DNA from: Actinomadura_E scrupuli
GTDB lineage: Bacteria > Actinomycetota > Actinomycetes > Streptosporangiales > Streptosporangiaceae
Direction: 5' to 3'
Assembly: GCF_050971785.1 (NCBI RefSeq)
Contig: NZ_JBPCCU010000008.1
Location: forward strand, 124,001 to 188,000
Length of the DNA stretch: 64,000 nt
Of the stretch, positions 1-8,522 are shown piece after piece; positions within the stretch are counted from its first letter, which is position 1; every line of letters starts with the position of its first letter. The notes under the pieces are model-generated. The model saw only the letters and a list, made by a program, of their open reading frames with translations. It made no database searches and was not told the origin of the DNA. The position numbers and the translations under genes were made by a program.

Positions 1-398
1 CCGCCGCGATCACCTGCGGCGACCGCGCCGCGCCACGCGACCCCGGCACCTACTGGGACGACGTCCAGCGCAGCCGCGCGCGCCACCCCCTCTTCGGCCC
101 CCTCAAGAACAACATCTGGCCCTGCGCCTTCTGGCCGAACCGCCCGCGCGAGCGCCCCACGCGCGTCGGCAACGCCGTTCCCGCGCTGATCGTGTCCGCC
201 ACCGGCGACACCGCCACCACCTATGAGGGCAGCAAGGCCATGCACCGGGCGCTGACCGGCTCCCGCCTGCTCACCCTGCGCGGCACCACCGCCCACGGGA
301 TCTACGGCGAATACGGCAACGCCTGCGTGGACGCCAAGGTCAACGCCTACCTGGCCACCGGCATCCTCCCCGCCGCCGACCCGATCTGCCATCCCTGA
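1..398 (+). CDS. Secreted alpha/beta hydrolase, TAP-like C-terminal part (5' end outside window)
   Basis: The frame is open from the window edge (first full codon at base 3) to TGA at 396-398, giving about 131 C-terminal residues. They begin AAITCGD and contain a PxLIVSATGDTAT segment followed by GTTAHGIYG. This matches the end of the actinobacterial tripeptidyl aminopeptidase/SlpD family (S33, TAP-like C-terminal domain). The acid residue is probably the D in ATGD and the catalytic His the H in TAHG. Two cysteines in this part (CPC-like region, NACVD) fit an exported, disulphide-bonded enzyme. The nucleophile region lies outside the window, so activity and start cannot be judged. Confidence 0.85.
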   Translation, partial: AAITCGDRAAPRDPGTYWDDVQRSRARHPLFGPLKNNIWPCAFWPNRPRERPTRVGNAVPALIVSATGDTATTYEGSKAMHRALTGSRLLTLRGTTAHGIYGEYGNACVDAKVNAYLATGILPAADPICHP

Positions 399-408
399 CC
401 CGCCGTCC

Positions 409-439
409 CGAGGCCGCGATGCCCCCCATCGCGGCCTCG
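409..439 (+). terminator. Strong hairpin between convergent genes
   Basis: A perfect 13-bp inverted repeat (CGAGGCCGCGATG at 409-421, complement at 427-439) surrounds a five-C loop. It lies 11 bases after the hydrolase stop and before the stop of the converging kgd gene. There is no T-tract, which is usual for actinobacterial terminators. It could serve both strands. Confidence 0.65.
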
Positions 440-505
440 TACGTCAAGAGCGAGTGCCACCCCTCGACCGCGGCTGGTGACACGTCCGTTGACCGCCGGA
501 AGGTT

Positions 506-3500
506 TCACCGGGTGGCGGCAGAGCCGCTCAGTGCCCGCTGGACGAGGTCGGCCTGGTCCGCCGCGTGGCGGGTGCTGGAGCCGGTCGCAGGGGCCGCCG
601 AGGCCGGACGGGAGACCAGCGCCAGCGGCCGGGACAGCAGCGGGGCGAGTTCCGAGAGCAGATAGGTCCACGCGCCCTGGTTGCGGGGCTCGTCCTGCGC
701 CCAGACCAGCTCGGCGCCGGGGTAGAGGTCGATGATCTGCCTCAGTCGCCGCTGGGGGAGTGGGCAGAGCTGTTCGAGCCGGACCAGGGCGGTCGTCGGA
801 TCGGGCTGCCCCGCCAGGCGCGCCGCGAGCTCGTGGTAGAGCTTGCCGCTGACCAGGACCACCCGGCGGACGGCACCCTTGTCGGTGACCGACGGGTCGT
901 CGAGTACGGGTTCGAAGCGGCCACCGGTGAAGTCCGCCAGCGGGCTGGAGCTGCCCTTGGCGCGGAGCATCGACTTCGGGGTGAAGACGATCAGCGGCTT
1001 GCGCGGCCTGGCGTGGGCCTGACGTCGCAGCAGGTGGAAGTACGAGGCGGCGGTGGACGGTTGGGCGATCGTCATGTTGTCCTCGGCGCACAGTTGGAGG
1101 AAGCGTTCGATCCGGCCGGAGGAGTGGTCCGGCCCGCGTCCCTCCTGGCCGTGAGGGAGGAGCAGCACCAGCGAGGAGTACTGCCCCCACTTCTGTGCGC
1201 CGGAGGAGACGAACTCGTCCACCACGATCTGAGCGCCGTTGACGAAGTCACCGAACTGCGCTTCCCACACCACAAGGGCATCGGAACGTTCCACCGAGTA
1301 GCCGTACTCGAAACCCATCGCCGCGTACTCGCTCAGCAGCGAGTCGTAGATCCTGAACGGCGCCTGCCGGGAACCGAGCCCGCCCAGCGGCGACCACTCG
1401 CGGCCGTCCTCGGAGTCGTGCAGCACGGCGTGCCGCTGGACGAAGGTGCCGCGCCGGGAGTCCTGGCCCGCCATCCGGACCGGGGTGCCCTCCAGCAGCA
1501 GGGTCCCGAAGGCGAGGAGTTCGGCGAAGGGCCAGTCGACGGTCCCGCCCGGCCGGGACATCTGTTCCCGCCGGTCGAGGAGCCGGCTGAGCCTGGGGTG
1601 GAGGGCGAATCCCGTCGGCGGGCGGCCGAAGGCGTCGCCGACCGCCTTGAGGAGGTCGGGCGCCACTCCGGTGGACTCCGGCTCCCCAGGTGTCTCCTGC
1701 TCGCGGGCGGGCGTCCGTTCGGACCCCGCCGTATCGGGGGCGCCCTCGTCGGCCGCGGTGGCCGTCAATGCCCGGTGGGTCTCGGTGAACGCCTGCTCAA
1801 GGCGCCGCTGGAAGTCGCGGTGTGCCTGTTCGTACTCGTCGCGGGTGATGTCCCCGCGCCCTATCAGGGCCTCGAGGTACAGGGTGCGGACGCTGCGCTT
1901 GGTTTCGATGAGCCGGTATGTCTGCGGCTGTGTCATCGACGGGTCGTCGGCCTCGTTGTGGCCGCGCCGCCGGTAGCAGACAAGGTCCACGACCACGTCG
2001 CGGTGGAAGCGCTGCCGGTAGGCGAAAGCCAGTTCGGCCACCCTGACGACCGCTTCGGGGTCGTCGCCGTTGACGTGGAAGACCGGGGCCTGCACCGCCT
2101 TCACCACGTCGGTGGAGTACACCGAGCTGCGCCCCTCGCTGGGCAGCGTGGTGAACCCGACCTGGTTGTTGATGTTGACCCGTACGGTGCCGCCGACCTG
2201 GTAGCCGCGCAGTAGCGCCATTTGAACCGTCTCGCTGACCACGCCCTGCCCGGCCATGGCCGCGTCGCCGTGCACGATCACCGGCAAGGTGGCGTAGGGC
2301 CGTCCGGGGTTCCGGTCCTGCTTGGCCCGCACGATGCCGAGCAGCACGCCGTCCACCGCGTCGAGGTGTGAGGGGTTCGCCGCCAGCGTCACCGGCAGCC
2401 GTTCCCCGCCCGGGCCCCGGTAGGTCCCCTCCGTACCCAGGTGGTACTTGACGTCGCCGGAGCCCGCGGACCGGTCGGTGCCCTCGAACTCGCGGAAGAC
2501 CTGGCCGTAGGTCTTGCCCGCGATATTGGTCAGTACGTTGAGCCGTCCTCGGTGCGCCATCGACAGGGCGGCCCCGTCGAAGCCCTCCTCGGCGGCCCTG
2601 CGCATCAGGGCGTCCAGCAGCGGAATCGCCGACTCCCCGCCCTCCAGGCTGAACCGGGTCTGCCCGACGTACTTTGTCTGCAGGAACGTCTCGAAGACCT
2701 CTGCTTCGTTCAGCTTGTTCAGGATCCGCAGTTGTTCGTCGTGCGTCGGCTTGCGGTAGGGGGCCTCCAGCCGCTCCTGGAACCAGCTGCGCTGTTCGGG
2801 GTCCTGGATGTGCATGTACTCCACGCCCACCGTCCGGCAGTACGCGTCCCGCAGCACTCGCAGGATCTCCCGCAGTGGTGCCGGCCCATCACTCCCGGCC
2901 AGGTCCCCGGTGGGGAACTCCCGGTCCAGGTCCCAGAAGGTCAGGCCGTGGTTCTCGATCTCCAGGTCGGGGTGCGAGCGCTGCACGTAGAGCAGCGGGT
3001 CGGTGTCGGCCATCAAATGCCCGCGGACCCGGAAGGCGTTGATCAACTTCTCCACCTGTGCGGTCTTCCGCTCCCTGTCCGCTGTGCCCGTGTCGGCAGC
3101 CCAGTGGATCGGGGTGTACGGGATGCGCAGCGCGGCGAAGATGCCCTCGTAGAACGCTCCGTCGCCGAGGAGGAGCTGGTGGATCCGGCGTAGGAACTCG
3201 CCCGAGGCGGCACCCTGGATCACCCTGTGGTCGTAGGTGTTGGTGAGTGTGAGCGTCTTGCCGATGGCCAGGTCGGCGAGGGTGCGGGCACTCGCGCCAC
3301 GGAACTCGGCGGGGTACTCCAGCGCTCCGGCGGCGATGACGCAGCTCTGGCCGGTCATGAGCCGCGGCACCGAGTGGACCGTTCCGATCCCGCCGGGGTT
3401 GGTCAGTGTCAGCGTCGTCCCCTCGAAGTCCCGCACCGTCAACCGGTTGGCGCGGGCGCGGGAGACCAGCTCGTCACAGGCCGCGAAGAACTCTCCGAAG

Positions 3501-4048
3501 GACAACTGCTCGGCCTGCTTGATGTTCGGCACGACGAGCATGCGCGAGCCGTCCGGCCGGGTGACGTCGACCGCGATCCCGAGATTCACCTGAGCCGGGG
3601 TGACCACGACGGGCTTGCCTTCGACGACGTCATAGTGCACGTTGACGACCGGGAAGTCCTTGACCGCCTGGACCAGCGCCCAGGCCAGCAGGTGGGTGAA
3701 ACTCACCTTGCCGCCGCGTGTCCGCGCCAGATGGTTGTTGATGACGATCCTGTTGTCGATCAGCAGCTTGGCGGGGATGGTACGGACACTGGTCGCGGTG
3801 GGCATCGCCAGGCTGGCGTCCATGTGCGCGGCCAGCGACCTGGCGACGCCTCGCAGGGGCTCGGTGTGCCGGTCGGCGGCCCCGGTGCGGTCAGGCGCCG
3901 GACCGTCGGGGGTAGCGGGCGGCAGGTCGGCGGGCACCGGAGGCGGGCGGCTGGTGACTGGTGCGGAGGCCGCGACATGGGCCGCGTCGCCGTGCGGCGG
4001 GGCGCCGGCCTGCGAGGTGGGTTCTGATCCGGTCACATGGATCGACAT
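506..4048 (-). CDS. kgd: Multifunctional 2-oxoglutarate decarboxylase/dehydrogenase E1-E2 (Kgd/OdhA type), lacking the N-terminal E1 segment
   Basis: The protein has 1180 residues. Residues 65-310 form an E2-type succinyltransferase domain (PTATSVR, NNHLARTRGGK, active-site His274 in NTYDHRVIQG). A full E1 part with thiamine-diphosphate binding follows (ETFLQTKYVG, MAHRGRLNVL, HGDAAMAGQGVV, CYRRRGHNEADDPSMTQP), then the transketolase C-terminal domain (DEPRNQGAWTY, ATGSSTRHAADQ). Family members convert 2-oxoglutarate to succinyl-CoA, or to succinic semialdehyde, in the TCA cycle. The usual beginning, an FGxNxWLVEEMY...F segment, is absent. The first 65 residues are Pro/Ala-rich instead. ATG follows a good GGAGA site. 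A TetR gene ends 60 bp upstream on the same strand, so the two probably share a transcript. Confidence 0.93.
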   Translation of the reverse strand: MSIHVTGSEPTSQAGAPPHGDAAHVAASAPVTSRPPPVPADLPPATPDGPAPDRTGAADRHTEPLRGVARSLAAHMDASLAMPTATSVRTIPAKLLIDNRIVINNHLARTRGGKVSFTHLLAWALVQAVKDFPVVNVHYDVVEGKPVVVTPAQVNLGIAVDVTRPDGSRMLVVPNIKQAEQLSFGEFFAACDELVSRARANRLTVRDFEGTTLTLTNPGGIGTVHSVPRLMTGQSCVIAAGALEYPAEFRGASARTLADLAIGKTLTLTNTYDHRVIQGAASGEFLRRIHQLLLGDGAFYEGIFAALRIPYTPIHWAADTGTADRERKTAQVEKLINAFRVRGHLMADTDPLLYVQRSHPDLEIENHGLTFWDLDREFPTGDLAGSDGPAPLREILRVLRDAYCRTVGVEYMHIQDPEQRSWFQERLEAPYRKPTHDEQLRILNKLNEAEVFETFLQTKYVGQTRFSLEGGESAIPLLDALMRRAAEEGFDGAALSMAHRGRLNVLTNIAGKTYGQVFREFEGTDRSAGSGDVKYHLGTEGTYRGPGGERLPVTLAANPSHLDAVDGVLLGIVRAKQDRNPGRPYATLPVIVHGDAAMAGQGVVSETVQMALLRGYQVGGTVRVNINNQVGFTTLPSEGRSSVYSTDVVKAVQAPVFHVNGDDPEAVVRVAELAFAYRQRFHRDVVVDLVCYRRRGHNEADDPSMTQPQTYRLIETKRSVRTLYLEALIGRGDITRDEYEQAHRDFQRRLEQAFTETHRALTATAADEGAPDTAGSERTPAREQETPGEPESTGVAPDLLKAVGDAFGRPPTGFALHPRLSRLLDRREQMSRPGGTVDWPFAELLAFGTLLLEGTPVRMAGQDSRRGTFVQRHAVLHDSEDGREWSPLGGLGSRQAPFRIYDSLLSEYAAMGFEYGYSVERSDALVVWEAQFGDFVNGAQIVVDEFVSSGAQKWGQYSSLVLLLPHGQEGRGPDHSSGRIERFLQLCAEDNMTIAQPSTAASYFHLLRRQAHARPRKPLIVFTPKSMLRAKGSSSPLADFTGGRFEPVLDDPSVTDKGAVRRVVLVSGKLYHELAARLAGQPDPTTALVRLEQLCPLPQRRLRQIIDLYPGAELVWAQDEPRNQGAWTYLLSELAPLLSRPLALVSRPASAAPATGSSTRHAADQADLVQRALSGSAATR

Positions 4049-4108
4049 CGCCGATCTCCTCGTGTCGTTGTTCGTATCGTTCAGCCCGTAGGCGGATGGA
4101 GGCGGGCC

Positions 4109-4678
4109 TCACAGGACTTCGAGAGCGGTGTCCACGATGCGCTGCACCCGTTCGGCGTTGCCGCCGGCGTTGACGAGGACGCTGGTGCCGATGACGGTCG
4201 CCAGAAGGCTGCTCGCGGCGTCGGCGGGGGGCTGGTGGCCGGTGAGCTCACCGGTCGAGCGCCCGCGGGTGATCGCTGCGCACAGAGCCTCCTCGATCCG
4301 GTCGAAAAGGGCGTTGCCGACCTCGTTGACCGTCTCATCCGCCTGGGCGACTTCGGTGATCGCCCTCACCATCAGGCATCCGCGCCGGTGATCGCCGGCG
4401 CCGGTCAGCTCCTCGATGACGGCACGCAGTCTGGGCCGTATCGGGCCGGGCGCGTCAAGCAGCTCGGCGAGGGCGGCCGTGCGCTTCGCGGTATAGGCGC
4501 GCAACGCCAGGGTGAACAAATTGTGCTTGCTGTCGAAGGTGTAGTACAGGCTGCCCTTGCCGATGCCCAGCTCGTCGGCCAGGCCCTGCGGGCTCGTGGC
4601 CCCGTACCCCTGGCGCCAGAAGACGTCCATCGCCATGCTCACGGCGGTGGCCGGATCGAACTTCGCGGGGCGGCCCAT
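4109..4678 (-). CDS. TetR/AcrR family regulator (NemR/YjdC-like N-terminus)
   Basis: The protein has 189 residues. An N-terminal TetR helix-turn-helix spans about residues 8-55 (FDPATAVSMAMDVFW, GIGKGSLYYTFDSKHNLF), followed by an all-helical ligand domain. The phrase RRGCLMVRAITE and the GRPAKFD start are typical of the branch that includes NemR and YjdC. The gene lies directly upstream of kgd on the same strand, so it probably controls itself and kgd. The palindrome just before the start (4698-4713) resembles a NemR-type box. The ligand is unknown. The conserved Cys in RRGCLMV could be a redox or electrophile sensor, by analogy only. Confidence 0.92.
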   Translation of the reverse strand: MGRPAKFDPATAVSMAMDVFWRQGYGATSPQGLADELGIGKGSLYYTFDSKHNLFTLALRAYTAKRTAALAELLDAPGPIRPRLRAVIEELTGAGDHRRGCLMVRAITEVAQADETVNEVGNALFDRIEEALCAAITRGRSTGELTGHQPPADAASSLLATVIGTSVLVNAGGNAERVQRIVDTALEVL

Positions 4679-4684
4679 ATCTCC

Positions 4685-4713
4685 ACCGTAAGTTTTCTAG
4701 ACCTGCAGGTCAA
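4685..4713 (-). promoter_or_regulatory. Promoter with overlapping palindromic operator for the TetR-kgd unit
   Basis: Read on the minus strand, TTGACC (4713-4708), a 17-bp spacer and TACGGT (4690-4685) fit -35 and -10 elements. Overlapping the -35 is the perfect 12-bp palindrome GACCTGCAGGTC (4700-4711), inside TAGACC-TGCA-GGTCAA. This resembles the NemR consensus TAGACC-N4-GGTCTA with one base changed. The -10 lies so close to the ATG at 4678 that the transcript may start at or next to it. Confidence 0.55.
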
Positions 4714-4863
4714 ATAAGACGGTACGGCGGCCGCAGGGGCCGGTCGGGTCGGCGCGATGACGCCGCTCACCAGGGTGAACGCGGCCCGGTCCGCGTTGAT
4801 CATGCCGTAGCCGGTGCCGGCTGGAGAACCGCTGGAGTGCCCCACGGTCACCTCGATCGCCAT
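4714..4863 (-). pseudogene. Possible short gene remnant (subtilase-like C-terminus?)
   Basis: On the minus strand a phrase reads SSGSPAGTGYGMINADRA followed by an Ala/Pro-rich tail. It has coding-like third positions and resembles the end of a subtilisin-type protease (GxGxxNADxA). There is no catalytic region and no start signal, and it runs into the promoter of the TetR gene. It is best read as a leftover fragment, or chance. Nothing else was seen in this gap apart from the regulatory sites. Confidence 0.2.
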
Positions 4864-4905
4864 GGCGGCGTGAGGCTTGACACTCGCCCACCGCGCGCCT
4901 ACCGT

Positions 4906-4940
4906 GTTCGAAATACCGATTAAAGTTCACAATAATGAAC
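4906..4940. promoter_or_regulatory. Tandem operator A (cluster regulon motif)
   Basis: Two 16-bp sites lie with centres 19 bp apart: GTTCGAAATACCGATT (4906-4921, imperfect) and GTTCACAATAATGAAC (4925-4940, perfect GTTCA/TGAAC arms with a 6-bp spacer). The second overlaps the AATAAT that could be the -10 of the CoA-transferase operon, so binding should repress. The same pair with the same spacing occurs at 12553-12587 and 16854-16888. Confidence 0.65.
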
Positions 4941-4949
4941 GGAGGGAAC

Positions 4950-6134
4950 GTGCCGGCTCTGGAAGGCATCCGGGTCATAGACGCCGCGACGATGGTGGCC
5001 GGGCCGTTGGGTGCGTCGATCCTCGGCGACTTCGGTGCCGAGGTGATCAAGGTCGAACCCATCGCCGGCGACGAGTCCCGGACGTTCGGTCCGGGGCGGG
5101 ACGGAATGAGCGGCGTCTACTCCGGGGTGAACCGGAACAAGATGGCCATCGCCGTCGACCTGCGTACCGAGGACGGACTCCGGATCTTCCACGAGCTCTG
5201 TGCCGGCGCCGACGTCCTGATCGAGAACATGCTGCCGGCGGTCCGCGAGCGCTTCGGCCTGACCGTCGAAGAACTGACCGCGCGCCATCCGCACCTCATC
5301 GCCCTCAACGTCAGCGGATACGGCGACACCGGGCCGCTCGCGGGCCGCCCTGCGATGGATCCGGTCGCGCAGGCGATGACCGGCTTCATGGCCGCCACCG
5401 GCCGGCGAGGGGGTGAGGCGATCAAGGCCGGCCCGCCGATCGCCGACAGTTCCGCCGGGTACCTGGTCGCCATCGCCGCCCTGGTCGCGATCCTGGCGCG
5501 CCGGCAGACGGCGCAGGGCCAGGCCGGTTCGGTCTCCCTGGTCGGCGCACTGTTCCACCTGCAGAGCCCCTGGCTCGGGCAGTTCCTGCTCGCCGGCTAC
5601 GTCCAGGAGCGGCCCGGGAACGGCAGCAACTTTTACGCGCCGTACAACGCCTACCCGACGAGGGATGGCGGCTCGGTGCACGTCGTGGCCTTCAACGATC
5701 GGCACTTCGGCAAGCTGGTGCAGGCGACGGGCCGGCCGGAACTGCTGGACGATCCGCGTTTCGACACCGCCGCCCACCGGCTCGAGAATGCGGCCCAGAT
5801 CGACGCCGCCCTGGCGCCCTGGTTCGCCGCCCACGATCGTGACGAGATCGTCTCGCTGCTGGCGGGCCACGACATCATCTGTGCTCCTGTCCTCGCCTAT
5901 GACGAAGCGGTCGAGCATCCACAGATCCGCGCGATGGACCTGGTGGTGGACATCGCCCATGACGAACTCGGTGATCTCCGGGTGCCCGGAATCCCGATCA
6001 CGCTCGACCGGACCCCGGGAAGCATCCGCCGGCCGCCGTCGTCCGTGGGTGAGCACACGATCGAGCTCCTCGCGGGTCTCGGTTACGGCGAGGAAGACAT
6101 CGCCCGGTTGATGGCCGCCGCCGTCGTCCGATGA
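4950..6134 (+). CDS. CaiB/BaiF family (class III) CoA transferase
   Basis: The protein has 394 residues from GTG at 4950, preceded by GGAGGG (4941-4946). The in-frame ATG at 4935 lies inside the operator palindrome and has no ribosome site, so it is less likely. Family signs are LEGIRVIDAATMVAGPLGASILGDFGAEVIKVE at the N-terminus (given here only as the family signature region), LNVSGYGDTGPLAGRPAMDP, and the Asp of ENMLPAVRERFGL and of the RPAMDP segment, the latter a candidate catalytic Asp. The enzyme moves CoA between organic acids and would activate the substrate of this cluster. It heads a run of eight same-strand genes with short gaps or overlaps. Confidence 0.92.
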   Translation: MPALEGIRVIDAATMVAGPLGASILGDFGAEVIKVEPIAGDESRTFGPGRDGMSGVYSGVNRNKMAIAVDLRTEDGLRIFHELCAGADVLIENMLPAVRERFGLTVEELTARHPHLIALNVSGYGDTGPLAGRPAMDPVAQAMTGFMAATGRRGGEAIKAGPPIADSSAGYLVAIAALVAILARRQTAQGQAGSVSLVGALFHLQSPWLGQFLLAGYVQERPGNGSNFYAPYNAYPTRDGGSVHVVAFNDRHFGKLVQATGRPELLDDPRFDTAAHRLENAAQIDAALAPWFAAHDRDEIVSLLAGHDIICAPVLAYDEAVEHPQIRAMDLVVDIAHDELGDLRVPGIPITLDRTPGSIRRPPSSVGEHTIELLAGLGYGEEDIARLMAAAVVR

Positions 6135-6165
6135 CAGACGCAGGACATGAGAGAGGAGAAGTCTG

Positions 6166-7053
6166 ATGAAGGTCGGAATCAGGATTCCGGGTGCGGGACC
6201 GTGGGCGGGACCCGAGGCGATCACCGAGATCGCGCGGTTCGCGGAGAAGGTCGGATTCGACTCTCTCTGGATGACGGATCACGTCGCCCTGCCGACGAAG
6301 GTCGAGACGCCCTATCCCTACACCGCGGACGGGAAGTTCCTCTGGTCGCCCGATACGCCGTACCTGGACTGCCTGACCTCCTTGACGTGGGCCGCGGCCG
6401 CGACCCAGCGCGTCGAGCTCGGCACCTCCTGCCTGATCCTGCCGTGGCGTCCGCTGGTGCAGACGTCCAAGACCCTGGTCAGCATCGACGTGCTCTCGCG
6501 CGGGCGGCTCACCGTGGCCATCGGGGTCGGCTGGATGAAGGAGCAGTTCGAGCTGCTCGGTGCGCCCTTCAAAGACCGCGGCCGCCGGACCACCGAGATG
6601 GTGAAGGCGATGCGCCACATGTGGACCGAGGACGAGGTCGACTTCAGCGGCGAGTTCTACGACCTGCACGACTTCAAGATGTACCCGAAGCCGACCCGGG
6701 GCACGATCCCGGTGTGGTTCGCCGGCTACAGCGACGCCTCGCTGCGGCGGATCGCCGCGATCGGGGACGGCTGGCACCCGCTGGCGATCGGACCGGAGGA
6801 GTACGCCGGCCACCTCACGACCCTGCGGGGCTACGTCGCGGAGGCCGGTCGCGACATGAGCGAGATCACCCTGACGGCGCGCCCGCTGCGCACGGCGCCG
6901 TACACCGCCGAGACGATCGAGGCGTACGGCGACCAGGGCGTCACCCACTTCGTCTGTGACACCTCGTTCGAGCACGAGACCCTCCAGCACGCGATGGACG
7001 AACTCCAGGAGCTCGCCGACGCCGTCCTGCCCGCCGCCCACCGGCTGCCCTGA
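6166..7053 (+). CDS. LLM-class F420/flavin-dependent oxidoreductase
   Basis: The protein has 295 residues and starts at ATG after AGAGGAGA. It is a single luciferase-like TIM-barrel domain: DSLWMTDHVALP near residue 35, VELGTSCLILPWRP near 85, DVLSRGRLTVAIGVGWMKEQFE near 115, then PVWFAGYSDASLRRIA and GDGWHP. The GVGWMKEQFE block marks the F420-dependent subgroup with Rv-type homologues. It would oxidise or reduce a substrate carbonyl or double bond, or act as a monooxygenase if it uses FMN. Sequence alone does not settle this. The F420:NADP reductase encoded five genes downstream favours F420. Confidence 0.9.
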   Translation: MKVGIRIPGAGPWAGPEAITEIARFAEKVGFDSLWMTDHVALPTKVETPYPYTADGKFLWSPDTPYLDCLTSLTWAAAATQRVELGTSCLILPWRPLVQTSKTLVSIDVLSRGRLTVAIGVGWMKEQFELLGAPFKDRGRRTTEMVKAMRHMWTEDEVDFSGEFYDLHDFKMYPKPTRGTIPVWFAGYSDASLRRIAAIGDGWHPLAIGPEEYAGHLTTLRGYVAEAGRDMSEITLTARPLRTAPYTAETIEAYGDQGVTHFVCDTSFEHETLQHAMDELQELADAVLPAAHRLP

Positions 7054-7067
7054 TCGGAGTGACAGTC

Positions 7068-8522
7068 ATGCATGCGTTCACCGACAAGGTTCCCCTCGTC
7101 CTCGGCGGGGAACTCGTCGCCGAGGCTTCGACCGGGGCACGTTTCGACACGATCAACCCCACCGACGGCGCCGTGCTGGCATCGGTCGCGGAGGCGTCCG
7201 TCGACGACGTGGATCGTGCCGTCCGGTCGGCGCACGACGCCGCCCGCAAGTGGCAGCGGATGCGCCCCTCCGAACGGGCCCGTCATCTCACCCGGTACGC
7301 CGGGCTGGTCGAGCGGCACGCCGACGAGCTCGCGTTGCTGCAGACCCGGGACATGGGCAAGCCGATCCGCGAGTCGCGCGCAATCGACCTCCCGGTGATG
7401 ATCGAGACCCTGGAGTACTTCGCGGGACTCGTCACCAAGATCGAAGGGCGGACGACGCCTGCGCCCGGACGGTTCCTCAACTACACCGTCCGGGAGCCGA
7501 TCGGTGTCGTGGGCGCCATCACGCCGTGGAACTTCCCCGCCGTGCAGGCGATCTGGAAGATCGCGCCGGCACTCGCGATGGGCAACGCGATCGTCCTCAA
7601 ACCCGCGCAGCTGGCGCCCCTGGTCCCGGTCGCCCTCGGTGAGCTCGCTCTCGAGGCGGGGCTGCCGCCGGGGCTGGTCAACGTGCTGCCCGGCAGGGGT
7701 TCGGTGGCCGGCAACGCACTGGTCGAGCACGCCGGGGTCGGCAAGCTCACCTTCACGGGTTCCACGGAGATCGGGCGGCAGATCGGTCGCGCGGCCGCGG
7801 ACCGGTTGATCACCGCGTCGCTGGAGCTCGGCGGGAAGTCGGCCTTGGTCGCCTTCGCGGACTCCTCACCCAAGGCGGTCGCCGCGCTCGTCTTCCAGGC
7901 GATGTACAGCAACCAGGGCGAGACCTGCACGGCGCCGAGCAGGTTGCTCGTGGAACGACCGATCTACGACGAGGTGCTCAGCCTGGTGGTCGACAAGGTC
8001 GAGGCCGCGCGCGTCGGCGACCCCGAGGACAAGGCCACGGAGATCGGCCCGCTCATCGACGCGGACGCGCGTTCGTCGGTGCACTCCTACGTGACCTCCG
8101 GCGTGGCCGAGGGAGCGAGGCTCGTGGCCGGCAGCGCCGACGCGCCGACTCCCCACGAGCCCGGCTTCTTCTACCGGCCGGCCGTGTTCGCCGACGTCAC
8201 CGCCGGGATGCGGATCGCCCAGGAGGAGATCTTCGGCCCGGTCCTGTCGGTGCTCCCCTTCGAGGGGGAGGACGAGGCCATCACGCTGGCCAACGACACG
8301 ATCTACGGCTTGGCGGCCGGCGTCTTCACCCGTGATGTCGGCCGAGCGCTCAGGTTCGCGCAGGTCCTCGACGCGGGGAACGTCTGGGTCAACAGCTGGG
8401 GCGTGCTCAACCCGGCATCGCCGTACAGCGGCTTCCGCGCCAGCGGCCACGGTAGCGACCTCGGGCAGACGGCGGTCGAGAGCTTCACCAAGGAGAAGAG
8501 CGTATGGGTGAGGATCGACTGA
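7068..8522 (+). CDS. NAD(P)-dependent aldehyde dehydrogenase
   Basis: The protein has 484 residues. ATG at 7068 is preferred because CGGAG lies 8 bases upstream; a GTG nine bases earlier is possible. Typical ALDH blocks occur in order: GAITPWNFPAVQAIWKIAPAL, KLTFTGSTEIGR, catalytic Glu in ELGGKSA (about residue 250), catalytic Cys in NQGETCTAPSR (about 285), and EEIFGPVLSVLPFE. It oxidises an aldehyde to the acid, which the adjacent AMP-forming ligase could then convert to the CoA thioester. Its last 19 bases overlap that ligase gene, which suggests coupled translation. Confidence 0.95.
   Translation: MHAFTDKVPLVLGGELVAEASTGARFDTINPTDGAVLASVAEASVDDVDRAVRSAHDAARKWQRMRPSERARHLTRYAGLVERHADELALLQTRDMGKPIRESRAIDLPVMIETLEYFAGLVTKIEGRTTPAPGRFLNYTVREPIGVVGAITPWNFPAVQAIWKIAPALAMGNAIVLKPAQLAPLVPVALGELALEAGLPPGLVNVLPGRGSVAGNALVEHAGVGKLTFTGSTEIGRQIGRAAADRLITASLELGGKSALVAFADSSPKAVAALVFQAMYSNQGETCTAPSRLLVERPIYDEVLSLVVDKVEAARVGDPEDKATEIGPLIDADARSSVHSYVTSGVAEGARLVAGSADAPTPHEPGFFYRPAVFADVTAGMRIAQEEIFGPVLSVLPFEGEDEAITLANDTIYGLAAGVFTRDVGRALRFAQVLDAGNVWVNSWGVLNPASPYSGFRASGHGSDLGQTAVESFTKEKSVWVRID

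Noticed and set aside
419..2215. Long plus-strand open frame opposite kgd
   Set aside because: Rich in Gly/Arg/Val with no domain; it is the antisense shadow of the kgd gene in very GC-rich DNA.
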